Source: Aplectana chamaeleonis (taxonomy: Eukaryota > Nematoda > Chromadorea > Rhabditida > Cosmocercidae). From it: a stretch of 64,000 nt of DNA. Under the pieces are notes generated by a model. It searched no databases and was not told the DNA's origin. It was given only the letters and a program-made list of their open reading frames with translations. A program made the translations under genes and the position numbers. Numbering within the stretch: the stretch's first letter is position 1; every line of letters starts with the position of its first letter. The stretch is from the NCBI GenBank assembly GCA_029168955.1, contig JAPDOI010001067.1, forward strand, positions 163,560-227,559. The letters are read 5' to 3'. Shown piece after piece: positions 32,962-46,900 of the stretch.

Positions 32962-35900
32962 CTGATCGCATCCTGAGAAATTCTGTGCGATATGCCCAGA
33001 AAATCTAGGATTTTTCATACAGAAAATCCGAATTTTTCATTTCTCGATGCATAGAGCTTTTTTCAGTATTGTTGGCGATGTCCTCATCCCTCAAACAAAA
33101 TTTATAGTATTTTCGAGGGCTATATCTTGAGGGATTCTGTGAGATATGCACAGAAAATCTGAAATTTTTGATTTCTCGATGCATAAAACTTTTTTTCAGT
33201 ATTGTTGGCGATATCCTCATCCCCTCAATCCAAGTTTATAGTATTTTCGAGGGCTATATCCTGAGAGATTCTGTGAGACATGCACAGAAAATTTGAAATT
33301 TTTGATTTCTCGATGCATAAAACTTTTTTTCAGTATTGTTGGCGATATCCTCATCCCCTCAATCCAGGTTATAGTATTTTCGAGGGCTTTATACTGAGAG
33401 ATTCTGTGAGATATGCACAGAAAATCTGAAATTTTTTGATTTCTCGATGCATAAAGCTTTTTTTCAGTATTGTTGGCGATATCCTCATCCCCTTAAACCA
33501 AATTTATAGTATTTTCGAGGGCTATATCCTGAGAGATTCTGTGAGATATGCACAGAAAATATGGAATTTTTGATTTCTCGATGCATAGAGCTTTTTTCAG
33601 TATTGTTGGCGATATCCTCATCCCCTCAAACCAAATTTATAGTATTTTCGAGGGCTATATCCTGAGAGATTCTGTGAGATATGCACAGAAAATCTGAAAT
33701 TTTTGATTTCTCGATGCATAGAGCTTTTTTCAGTATTGTTGGCGATATCCTCATCCCCTTAAACCAAATTTATAGTATTTTCGAGGGCTATATCCTGAGA
33801 GATTCTGTGAGATATGCACAGAAAATATGGAATTTTTGATTTCTCGATGCATAGAGCTTTTTTCAGTATTGTTGGCGATATCCTCATCCCTCAAACAAAA
33901 TTTATAGTATTTTCGAGGGCTATATCCTGAGAGATTCTGTGAGATATGCACAGAAAATCTGGAATTTTTGATTTCTCGATGCATAGAGCTTTTTTCAGTA
34001 TTGTTGGCGATATCCTCATCCCCTTAAACCAAATTTATAGTATTTTCGAGGGCTATATCCTGAGAGATTCTGTGAGATATGCACAGAAAATCTGAATTTT
34101 TTGATTTCTCGATGCATAAAGCTTTTTTTCAGTATTGTTGGCGATATCCTCATCCCCTTAAACCAAATTTATAGTATTTTCGAGGGCTATATCCTGAGAG
34201 ATTCTGTGAGATATGCACAGAAAATCTGGAATTTTTGATTTCTCGATGCATAGAGCTTTTTTCAGTATTGTTGGCGATATCCTCATCCCTCAAACAAAAT
34301 TTATAGTATTTTCGAGGGCTATATCCTGAGAGATTCTGTGAGATATGCACAGAAAATCTGAAATTTTTCATACAAAAAATCTGAAATTTTTGATTTCTCG
34401 ATGCATAGAGCTTTTTTCAGTATTGTTGGCGATATCCTCATCCCCTTAAACCAAATTTATAGTATTTTCGAGGGCTATATCCTGAGAGATTCTGTGAGAT
34501 ATGCACAGAAAATCTGAAATTTTTGATTTCTCGATGCATAGAGCTTTTTTCAGTATTGTTGGCGATATCCTCATCCCCTTAAACCAAATTTATAGTATTT
34601 TCGAGGGCTATATCCTGAGAGATTCTGTGAGATATGCACAGAAAATCTGAAATTTTTCATACAAAAAATCTGAAATTTTTGATTTCTCGATGCATAGAGC
34701 TTTTTTCAGTATTGTTGGCGATATCCTCATCCCCTTAAACCAAATTTATAGTATTTTCGAGGGCTATATCCTGAGAGATTCTGTGAGATATGCACAGAAA
34801 ATCTAAAATTTTTGATTTCTCGATGCATAGAGCTTTTTTCAGTATTATTGGCGATATCCTCATCCCTCAAACAAAATTTATAGTATTTTCGAGGGCTATA
34901 TCCTGAGAGATTCTGTGAGATATGCACAGAAAATCTGAAATTTTTCATACAAAAAATCTGAAATTTTTGATTTCTCGATGCATAGAGCTTTTTTCAGTAT
35001 TGTTGGCGATATCCTCATCCCCTTAAACCAAATTTATAGTATTTTCGAGGGCTATATCCTGAGAGATTCTGTGAGATATGCACAGAAAATCTGAAATAAA
35101 TTTTTGATTTCTCGATGCATAGAGCTTTTTCAGTATTGTTGGCGATATCCTCATCCCTCAAACCAAATTTATAGTATTTTCGAGGGCTATATCCTGAGAG
35201 ATTCTGTGAGATATGCACAGAAAATCTGAAATTTTTGATTTCTCGATGCATAGAGCTTTTTTCAGTATTGTTGGCGATATCCTCATCCCCTTAAACCAAA
35301 TTTATAGTATTTTCGAGGGCTATATCCTGAGAGATTCTGTGAGATATGCACAGAAAATCTGAAATTTTTCATACAAAAAATCTGAAATTTTTGATTTCTC
35401 GATGCATAGAGCTTTTTTCAGTATTGTTGGCGATATCCTCATCCCCTTAAACCAAATTTATAGTATTTTCGAGGGCTATATCCTGAGAGATTCTGTGAGA
35501 TATGCACAGAAAATCTGAAATTTTTCATACAAAAAATCTGAAATTTTTGATTTCTCGATGCATAGAGCTTTTTCAGTATTGTTGGCGATATCCTCATCCC
35601 CTTAAACCAAATTTATAGTATTTTCGAGGGCTATATCCTGAGAGATTCTGTGAGATATGCACAGAAAATCTGAAATTTTTCATACAAAAAATCTGAAATT
35701 TTTGATTTCTCGATGCATAGAGCTTTTTTCAGTATTGTTGGCGATATCCTGATCTCCTTAAACCAACTTTATAGCATTTTCGAGGGCTATATCCTCAGAG
35801 ATTATGTGAGATATGCACAGAAAATCTGAAATTTTTGACTTCTCGATGCATAGAGCTTTTTTCAGTATTGTTGGCGATATCCTCATCCTTAAACCAAATT

Positions 35901-38900
35901 TATAGTATTTTCGAGGGCTATATCCTGAGAGATTCTGTGAGATATGCACAGAAAATCTGAAATTTTCATACAAAAATTTTTGATTTCTCGATGCATAGAG
36001 CTTTTTCAGTATTGTTGGCGATATCCTCATCCCCTCAATCCAAGTTTATAGTATTTTCGAGGGCTATATCCTGAGAGATTCTGTGAGATATGCACAGAAA
36101 ATCTGAAATTTTTCATACAAAAAATCTGAAATTTTTGATTTCTCGATGCATAAAGCTTTTTTCAGTATTGTTGGCGATATCCTCATCCCCTTAAACCAAA
36201 TTTATAGTATTTTCGAGGGCTATATCCTGAGAGATTCTGTGAGATATGCACAGAAAATCTGAAATTTTTGATTTCTCGATGCATAGAGCTTTTTCAGTAT
36301 TGTTGGCGATATCCTCATCCTCAAACGAAATTTATAGTATTTTTCGAGGGCTATATCCTGAGAGATTCTGTGAGATATGCACAGAAAATCTGAAATTTTT
36401 CATACAAAAAAATCTGAAATTTTTGATTTCTCGATGCATAGAGCTTTTTTCAGTATTGTTGGCGATATCCTCATCCCTCAAACGAAATTTATAGTATTTT
36501 CGAGGGCTATATCCTGAGAGATTCTGTGAGATATGCACAGAAAATCTGAAATTTTTCATACAAAAAATCTGAAATTTTTGATTTCTCGATGCATAGAGCT
36601 TTTTTCAGTATTGTTGGCGATATCCTCATCCCCTCAATCCAAGTTTATAGTATTTTCGAGGGCTATATCCTGAGAGATTCTGTGAGATATGCACAGAAAA
36701 TCTGAAATTTTTCATACAAAAAATCTGAAATTTTTGATTTCTCGATGCATAAAGCTTTTTTCAGTATTGTTGGCGATATCCTCATCCCCTTAAACCAAAT
36801 TTATAGTATTTTCGAGGGCTATATCCTGAGAGATTCTGTGAGATATGCACAGAAAATCTGAAATTTTTCATACAAAAAATCTGAAATTTTTGATTTCTCG
36901 ATGCATAGAGCTTTTTTCAGTATTGTTGGCGATATCCTCATCCCCTTAAACCAAATTTATAGTATTTTCGAGGGCTATATCCTGAGAGATTCTGTGAGAT
37001 ATGCACAGAAAATCTGAAATTTTTGATTTCTCGATGCATAGAGCTTTTTTCAGTATTGTTGGCGATATCCTCATCCCTCAAACCAAATTCATAGTATTTT
37101 CGAGGGCTTTATCCTGAGAGATTCTGTGAGATATGCACAGAAAATCTGAAATTTTTCATACAAAAAATCTGAAATTTTTGATTTCTCGATGCATAGAGCT
37201 TTTTCAGTATTGTTGGCGATATCCTCATCCCCTTAAACCAAATTTATAGTATTTTCGAGGGCTATATCCTGAGAGATTCTGTGAGATATGCACAGAAAAT
37301 CTGAAATTTTGATTTCTCGATGCAGAGAGCTTTTTCAGTATTGTTGGCGATATCCCCATCCCCTTCAACCAAATTTATAGTATTTTCGAGGGCTATATCC
37401 TGAGAGATTCTGTGAGATATGCACAGAAAATCTGAAATTTTTGATTTCTCGATGCATAGAGCTTTTTTCAGTATTGTTGGCGATATCCTCATCCCTCAAA
37501 CCAAATTTATAGTATTTTCGAGGGCTATATCCTGAGAGATTCTGTGAGATATGCACAGAAAATCTGAAATTTTTCATACAGAAAATCTGAAATTTTTGAT
37601 TTCTCGATGCATAGAGCTTTTTCAGTATTGTTGGCGATATCCTCATCCCCTCAATCCAAATTTATAGTATTTTCGAGGGCTATATCCTGAGAGATTCTGT
37701 GAGATATGCACAGAAAATCTGAAATTTTCATACAAAATCTGAAATTTTTGATTTCTCGATGCATAGAGCTTTTTTCAGTATTGTTGGCGATATCCTCATC
37801 CCCTCAATCCAAGTTTATAGTATTTTCGAGGGCTATATCCTGAGAGATTCTGTGAGATATGCACAGAAAATCTGAAATTTTTCATACAAAAAAATCTGAA
37901 ATTTTTGATTTCTCGATGCATAGAGCTTTTTTCAGTATTGTTGGCGATATCCTCATCCCCTCAATCCAAGTTTATAGTATTTTCGAGGGCTATATCCTGA
38001 GAGATTCTGTGAGATATGCACAGAAAATCTGAAATTTTTCATACAAAAAATCTGAAATTTTTGATTTCTCGATGCATAAAGCTTTTTTCAGTATTGTTGG
38101 CGATATCCTCATCCCCTTAAACCAAATTTATAGTATTTTCGAGGGCTATATCCTGAGAGATTCTGTGAGATATGCACAGAAAATCTGAAATTTTCATACA
38201 AAAATCTGAAACTTTTGATTTCTCGATGCATAGAGCTTTTTTCAGTATTGTTGGCGATATCCTCATCCCCTTAAACCAAATTTATAGTATTTTCGAGGGC
38301 TATATCCTGAGAGATTCTGTGAGATATGCACAGAAAATCTGAAATTTTGATTTCTCTGATGCATAGAGCTTTTTCAGTATTGTTGGCGATATCCTCATCC
38401 TCAAACCAAATTTATAGTATTTTCGAGGGCTATATCCTGAGAGATTCTGTGAGATATGCACAGAAAATCTGAAATTTTTGATTTCTCTCGATGCATAGAG
38501 CTTTTTTTTCAGTATTGTTGGCGATATCCTCATCCCTCAAACCAAATTTATAGTATTTTTCGAGGGCTATATCCTGAGAGATTCTGTGAGATATGCACAG
38601 AAAATCTGAAATTTTTCATACAAAAAATCTGGAAATTTTTGATTTCTCGATGCATAGAGCTTTTTCAGTATTGTTGGCGATATCCTCATCCCTCAAACCA
38701 AATTTATAGTATTTTCGAGGGCTATATCCTGAGAGATTCTGTGAGATATGCACAGAAAATCTGAAATTTTCATACAAAAATCTGAAATTTTTGATTTCTC
38801 GATGCATAGAGCTTTTTTCAGTATTGTTGGCGATATCCTCATCCCCTCAATCCAAGTTTATAGTATTTTCGAGGGCTATATCCTGAGAGATTCTGTGAGA

Positions 38901-41900
38901 TATGCACAGAAAATCTGAAATTTTTCATACAAAAAATCTGAAATTTTTGATTTCTCGATGCATAGAGCTTTTTCAGTATTGTTGGCGATATCCTCATCCC
39001 CTTAAACCAAATTTATAGTATTTTCGAGGGCTATATCCTGAGAGATTCTGTGAGATATGCACAGAAAATCTGAAATTTTTCATACAGAAAATCTGAATTT
39101 TTTGATTTCTCGATGCATAAAGCTTTTTTTCAGTATTGTTGGCGATATCCTCATCCCCTTAAACCAAATTTATAGTATTTTCGAGGGCTATATCCTGAGA
39201 GATTCTGTGAGATATGCACAGAAAATCTGAAATTTTTTCATACAAAAATCTGAAATTTTTGATTTCTCGATGCATAAAGCTTTTTTTCAGTATTGTTGGC
39301 GATATCCTCATCCCCTTAAACCAAATTTATAGTATTTTCGAGGGCTATATCCTGAGAGATTCTGTGAGATATGCACAGAAAATCTGAAATTTTTGATTTC
39401 TCGATGCATAGAGCTTTTTTCAGTATTGTTGGCGATATCCTCATCCCCTTAAACCAAATTTATAGTATTTTCGAGGGCTATATCCTGAGAGATTCTGTGA
39501 GATATGCACAGAAAATCTGAAATTTTCGATTTCTCGATGCATAGAGCTTTTTTCAGTATTGTTGGCGATATCCTCATCCCTCAAACGAAATTTATAGTAT
39601 TTTCGAGGGCTATATCCTGAGAGATTCTGTGAGATATGCACAGAAAATCTGAAATTTTTCATACAAAAAATCTGAAATTTTTGATTTCTCGATGCATAAA
39701 GCTTTTTTCAGTATTGTTGGCGATATCCTCATCCCCTTAAACCAAATTTATAGTATTTTCGAGGGCTATATCCTGAGAGATTCTGTGAGATATGCACAGA
39801 AAATCTGAAATTTTTCTATACAGAAAATCTGAATTTTGATTTCTCGATGCATAGAGCTTTTTCAGTATTGTTGGCGATATCCTCATCCCCATAAACCAAA
39901 TTTATAGTATTTTCGGGAGGGCTATATCCTGAGAGATTCTGTGAGATATGCACAGAAAATCTGAAATTTTGATTTCTCGATGCATAGAGCTTTTTTCAGT
40001 ATTGTTGGCGATATCCTCATCCCTCAAACCAAAATTTATAGTATTTTCGAGGGCTATATCCTGAGAGATTCTGTGAGATATGAAATTTTTCATACAGAAA
40101 ATCTGAAATTTTTGTTTTCTCGATGCATAGAGCTTTTTCAGTATTGTTGGCGATATCCTCATCCCCTCAAACCAAATTTATAGTATTTTCGAGGGCTATA
40201 TCCTGAGAGATTCTGTGAGATATGCACAGAAAATCTGAAATTTTTCATACAGAAAATCTGAATTTTTTGATTTCTCGATGCATAGAGCTTTTTTCAGTAT
40301 TGTTGGCGATATCCTCATCCCCTTAAACCAAATTTATAGTATTTTCGAGGGCTATATCCTGAGAGATTCTGTGAGATATGCACAGAAAATCTGAAATTTT
40401 TGATTTCTCGATGCATAGAGCTTTTTTCAGTATTGTTGGCGATATCCTCATCCCTCAAACGAAATTTATAGTATTTTCGAGGGCTATATCCTGAGAGATT
40501 CTGTGAGATATGCACAGAAAATCTGAAATTTTTCATACAAAAATCTGAAATTTTTGATTTCTCGATGCATAGAGCTTTTTTCAGTATTGTTGGCGATATC
40601 TCATCCCCTTAAACCAAATTTATAGTATTTTCGAGGGCTATATCCTGAGAGATTCTGTGAGATATGCACAGAAAATCTGAAATTTTCATACAAAAAATCT
40701 GAAATTTTTGATTTCTCGATGCATAGAGCTTTTTTCAGTATTGTTGGCGATATCCTCATCCCCTTAAACCAAATTTATAGTATTTTCGAGGGCTATATCC
40801 TGAGAGATTCTGTGAGATATGCACAGAAAATCTGAAATTTTTCATACAAAAAATCTGAAATTTTTGATTTCTCGATGCATAGAGCTTTTTTCAGTATTGT
40901 TGGCGATATCCTCATCCCCTCAATCCAAGTTTATAGTATTTTCGAGGGCTATATCCTGAGAGATTCTGTGAGATATGCACAGAAAATCTGAAATTTTTCA
41001 TACAAAAAATCTGAAATTTTTGATTTCTCGATGCATAGAGCTTTTTCAGTATTGTTGGCGATATCCTCATCCCCTCAATCTAAGTTTATAGTATTTTCGA
41101 GGGCTATATCCTGAGAGATTCTGTGAGATATGCACAGAAAATCTGAAATTTTTCATACAAAAATCTGAAATTTTTGATTTCTCGATGCATAGAGCTTTTT
41201 CAGTATTGTTGGCGATATCCTCATCCCCTTCAACCAAATTTATAGTATTTTCGAGGGCTATATCCTGAGAGATTCTGTGAGATATGCACAGAAAATCTGA
41301 AATTTTTCATACAAAAATCTGAAATTTTTGATTTCTCGATGCATAAAGCTTTTTCAGTATTGTTGGCGATATCCTCATCCCCTTAAACCAAATTTATAGT
41401 ATTTTCGAGGGCTATATCCTGAGAGATTCTGTGAGAAATGCACAGAAAATCTGAAATTTTTCATACAAAATCTGAAATTTTTGATTTCTCGATGCATAGA
41501 GCTTTTTCAGTATTGTTGGCGATATCCTCATCCCCTTAAACCAAATTTATAGTATTTTCGAGGGCTATATCCTGAGAGATTCTGTGAGATATGCACAGAA
41601 AATCTGAAATTATATTTAAAATCTGAAATTTTGATTTCTCGATGCATAGAGCTTTTTTTTTCAGTATTGTTGGCGATATCCTCATCCCTCAAACCAAATT
41701 CATAGTATTTTCGAGGGCTTTATCCTGAGAGATTCTGTGAGATATGCACAGAAAATCTGAAATTTTTCATACAAAAAATCCGAAATTTTTGATTTCTCGA
41801 TGCATAGAGCTTTTTCAGTATTGTTGGCGATATCCTCATCCCTCAATCCAAGTTTATAGTATTTTCAGAGGGCTATATCCTGAGAGATTCTGTGAGATAT

Positions 41901-42991
41901 GCACAGAAAATCTGAAATTTTTCATACAAAAATCTGAAATTTTTGATTTCTCGATGCATAGAGCTTTTTCAGTATTGTTGGCGATATCCTCATCCCCTCA
42001 ATCCAAGTTTATAGTATTTTCGAGGGCTATATCCTGAGAGATTCTGTGAGATATGCACAGAAAATCTTGAAATTTTTCATACAAAAAATCTGAAATTTTT
42101 GATTTCTCGATGCATAAAGCTTTTTCAGTATTGTTGGCGATATCCTCATCCCCTTAAACCAAATTTATAGTATTTTCGAGGGCTATATCCTGAGAGATTC
42201 TGTGAGATATGCACAGAAAATCTGAAATTTTTCATACAAAAATCTGAAATTTTGATTTCTCGATGCATAGAGCTTTTTCAGTATTGTTGGCGATATCCTC
42301 ATCCCCTTAAACCAAATTTATAGTATTTTCGAGGGCTATATCCTGAGAGATTCTGTGAGATATGCACAGAAAATCTGAAATTTTTCATACAAAAATCTGA
42401 AATTTTGATTTCTCGATGCATAGAGCTTTTTCAGTATTGTTGGCGATATCCTCATCCCTTAAACCAAATTTATAGTATTTTCGAGGGCTATATCCTGAGA
42501 GATTCTGTGAGATATGCACAGAAAATCTGAAATTTTTCATACAGAAAATCTGAAATTGATTTCTCGATGCATAGAGCTTTTTCAGTATTGTTGGCGATAT
42601 CCTCATCCCTCAAAACGAAATTTATAGTATTTTCTGAGGGCTATATCCGTTTACACCACCACACTGACGGAAATTCTGAGAGATTCTGTGAAATATGCAC
42701 AGAAAATCTGGAATTTTTGATTTCTCGATGCATAGAGCTTTTTCAGTATTGTTGGCGATATCCTCATCCCTCAAACCAAATTTATAGTATTTTCGAGGGC
42801 TATAGCTCCGTTTACACCACCACATATGCACGGAAATTCAGAGAGATTCTGTGAAATATGCACAGAAAATCTGGAATTTTTGATTTCTCGATGCATAGAG
42901 CTTTTTTCAGTATTGTTGGCGATATCCTCATCCCCTCAAACCAAATTTATAGTATTTTCGAGGGCTATATCCTGAGAGATTCTGTGAGATA
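32962..42991. repeat. Satellite B, 133/156-bp tandem repeat, about 10 kb
   Basis: Roughly 70 head-to-tail units. The landmarks in order are GATTTCTCGATGCATAGAGC, CAGTATTGTTGGCGATATCC, CTCATCCC, TTTATAGTATTTTCGAGGGC, TATATCCTGAGAGATTCTGT and GAGATATGCACAGAAAATCT. Long units (156 bp) have an extra 23 bp that duplicates the AATCTGAAATTTTT end with CATACAAA between; short units (133 bp) lack it. The first units are diverged. Two units near 42650 and 42810 carry a short CGTTTACACCACCACA insert. The next element enters at an A|T in the unit. Confidence 0.92.
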
Positions 42992-43675
42992 TCCTATATA
43001 TAAAGAATGGGAACGGCGCGACGAGAAATCCGCGGAATCGGCCGCGCCTGAACTCTTCAGCATTGTCGATACGCAGCGCGGCGTGTCGCGCGCGGCGCTT
43101 CGCAGCTGATCATTTTCATTTCCGTTTGCACCATTTTGCTCCATTTCTTACGTTTTCAAGGTTTTGGCGATCTGTTTACTCTACATTTTGTTCGCGGCTA
43201 ATATAAACACTTCGATTTTGCAGCGCTTTCGCCCGCTAAGCCGTTTTTTTCACTTATGTGCTCTATTTTTCTTGTTCTGTGCTTATTTTTTTATTTTGAC
43301 TTTTTGTTTTTCGTTTTTTTTTTCTTTGTTCTGTTTTGTTGCTTTGTCATTTTTTACGAGAAATTTTGTGGGAGGTTTTGCAGCCAGATTTTTTTCAAAG
43401 AATTTTTGAACGATTTTTCATTTAGAAAGACGGACATTTCAGCCTTTTTTTCAAAAAAAAATGGAGAGGTTTCTGCACATCACGCTCATTTTCTCCTAAT
43501 TTCTACACGCTCATTTTTTCCCAATTTTTTTTTCTGAAGTATTTTTCACTACGGAGTCATGAAAATTTGCAGGAGACCTCTGAATGAACAAGCAAATTTG
43601 AAAAGAAACAAAATTTATTTCGAAAAAATAATAGTCAGAAAAAACTTTCATGGTGAGCATTGTGCCCAAAAATCG

Positions 43676-43698
43676 CTCCAGCCGCGAAGCGGCTGGAG
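43676..43698. other. Strong GCGAAGC hairpin at the insertion's left end
   Basis: CTCCAGCCGC-GAA-GCGGCTGGAG: a perfect 10-bp stem with GAA loop, two bases inside the insertion boundary. The same plan occurs at 24390. Confidence 0.75.
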
Positions 43699-43909
43699 AG
43701 GTTTGGTTTTGCCTGGCACTTGTGATCACTTAGATTTTGGTAAAGTAGTTAATAAAACCTGTAAAACAAATTTTCTAGAGATTTCCTTCTGGATATAAGT
43801 GAGAGAGTATAGAAGACACCCGCTGACAAAATTTGAGCCAAATCGATTGAAAATTAACAAAGTTAGATCGGCGGAAGCTTAGCTAAAATTCGCGTTTTTT
43901 CTTGTAACG

Positions 43910-43957
43910 CGTCCCTCGTGTCCTGTTCCTCGTTCCTCGTCCCTCGTTCCTCGTTCG
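43910..43957. repeat. CCTCGTT-type microsatellite
   Basis: About six degenerate units of CCTCGTTC/CCTCGTC immediately upstream of the 42-bp array. Confidence 0.75.
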
Positions 43958-43993
43958 CGCCACTAGCCACTGCCAGTGGTCGCAGGCTATCAG

Positions 43994-46900
43994 TACATAG
44001 GGCATCTGATGACGTCATCAGGTTGTCATATAAAGTACATAGGGCATCTGATGACGTCATCAGGTGTCATGTAAAGTACATAGGGCATCTGATGACGTCA
44101 TCAGGGTGTCATGTAAAGTACATAGGGCATCTGATGACGTCATCAAGTGCCATGTAAAGTACATAGGGCATCTGATGACGTCATCAAAGTGTCATGTAAA
44201 AGTACATAGGGCATCTGATGACGTCATCAGGGTGTCATGTAAAGTACATAGGGCATCTGATGACGTCATCAGGATGTCATGTAAAGTACATAGGGCATCT
44301 GATGACGTGATCAGGATGTCATGTAAAGTACATAGGGCAACAGATGACGTCATCAGGGTGTCATGTAAAGTACATAGGCATCTGATGACGTCATCAGGGT
44401 GTCATGTAAAGTACATAGGGCATCTGATGACGTCATCAGGGTGTCATGTAAAGTACATAGGGCATCTGATGACGTCATCAGGGTGTCATGTAAAGTACAT
44501 AGGGCATCTGATGACGTCATCAGGATGTCATGTAAAGCACATAGGGCATCTGATGACGTCATCAGGGTGTCATGTAAAGTACATAGGGCATCTGATGACG
44601 TTCATCAGGTGTCATGTAAAGTACATAGGGCATCTGATGACGTCATCAGGGTGTCATGTAAAGTACATAGGCATCTGATGACGTCATCAGGTGTCATGTA
44701 AAGTACATAGGGCATCTGATGACGTCATCAGGGTGTCATGTAAAGTACATAGGGCATCTGATGACGTCATCAGGGTGTCATGTAAAGTACATAGGCATCT
44801 GATGACGTCATCAGGGTGTCATGTAAAGTACATAGGGCATCTGATGACGTCATCAGGATGTCATGTAAAGTACATAGGGCATCTGATGACGTCATCAGGG
44901 TGTCATGTAAAGTAACATAGGCATCTGATGACGTCATCAGGTGTCATGTAAAGTACATAGGGCATCTGATGACGTCATCAGGGTGTCATGTAAAGCACAT
45001 AGGGCATCTGATGACGTCATCAGGTGTCATGTAAAGTACATAGGGCATCTGATGACGTCATCAGGTGTCATGTAAAGTACATAGGGCATCTGATGACGTC
45101 ATCAGGTGTCATGTAAAGTACATAGGACATCTGATGACGTCATCAGGGTGTCATGTAAAGTACATAGGGCATCTGATGACGTCATCAGGGTGTCATGTAA
45201 AGTACATAGGGCATCTGATGACGACATCAGGATGTCATGGAAAGTACATAGGGCATCTGATGACGTCATCAGGGTGTCATGTAAAGTACATAGGGCATCT
45301 GATGACGTCATCAGGGTGTCATGTAAAGTACATAGGGCATCTGATGACGTCATCAGGGTGTCATGTAAAGTACATAGGGCATCTGATGACGTCATCAGGG
45401 TGTCATGTAAAGTACATAGGGCATCTGATGACGTCATCAGGGTGTCATGTAAAGTACATAGGGCATCTGATGACGTCATCAGGGTGTCATGTAAAGTACA
45501 GAGGACATCTGATGACGTCATCAGGGTGTCATGTAAAGTACATAGGGCATCTGATGACGTCATCAGGATGTCATGTAAAGTACATAGGGCATCTGATGAC
45601 GTCATCAGGATGTCATGTAAAGTACATAGGGCATCTGATGACGTCATCAGGGTGTCATGTAAAGTACATAGGGCATCTGATGACGTCATCAGGATGTCAT
45701 GTAAAGTACATAGGGCATCTGATGACGTCATCAGGGTGTCATGTAAAGTACATAGGCATCTGATGACGTCATCAGGATGTCATGTAAAGTACATAGGGCA
45801 TCTGATGACGTCATCAGGTGTCATGTAAAGTACATAGGGCATCTGATGACGTCATCAGGTGTCATGTAAAGTACATAGGCATCTGATGACGTCATCAGGT
45901 GTCATGTAAAGTACATAGGGCATCTGATGACGTCATCAGGGTGTCATGTAAAGTACATAGGGCATCTGATGACGTCATCAGGTGTCATGTAAAGTACATA
46001 GGGCATCTGATGACGTCATCAGGTGTCATGTAAAGTACATAGGGCATCTGATGACGTCATCAGGGATGTCATGTAAAGTACATAGGGCATCTGATGACGT
46101 CATCAGGATGTCATGTAAAGTACATAGGGCATCTGATGACGTCATCAGGGTGTCAGCGTAAAGTACATAGGGCATCTGATGACGTCATCAGTGCCGCGTA
46201 AAGTACATATAGGCATCTGATGACGTCATCAGGGTGTCATGTAAAGTACATAGGGCATCTGATGACGTCATCAGGTGTCATGTAAAGTACATAGGCATCT
46301 GATGACGTCATCAGGGTGTCATGTAAAGTACATAGGGCATCTGATGACGTCATCAGGATGTCATGTAAAGTACATAGGGCATCTGATGACGTCATCAGGG
46401 TGTCACGTAAAGTACATAGGGCATCTGATGACGTCATCAGGGTGTCATGTAAAGTACATAGGGCATCTGATGACGTCATCAGGGTGTCATGTAAAGTACA
46501 TAGGGCATCTGATGACGTCATCAGGGTGTCATGTAAAGTACATAGGGCATCTGATGACGTCATCAGGGTGTCATGTAAAGTACATAGGGCATCTGATGAC
46601 GTCATCAGGATGTCATGTAAAGTACATAGGGCATCTGATGACGTCATCAGGGTGTCATGTAAAGTACATAGGGCATCTGATGACGTCATCAGGGTGTCAT
46701 GTAAAGTACATAGGGCATCTGATGACGTCATCAGGGTGTCATGTAAAGTACATAGGGCATCTGATGACGTCATCAGGGTGTCATGTAAAGTACATAGGGC
46801 ATCTGATGACGTCATCAGGGTGTCATGTAAAGTACATAGGGCATCTGATGACGTCATCAGGTGTCATGTAAAGTACATAGGGCATCTGATGACGTCATCA

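Noticed and set aside
33005..42606. Minus-strand frames such as KNFRFSVHISQNLSGYSPRKYY in satellite B
   Set aside because: They span one or two satellite units and stop at every length change; there is no gene evidence.
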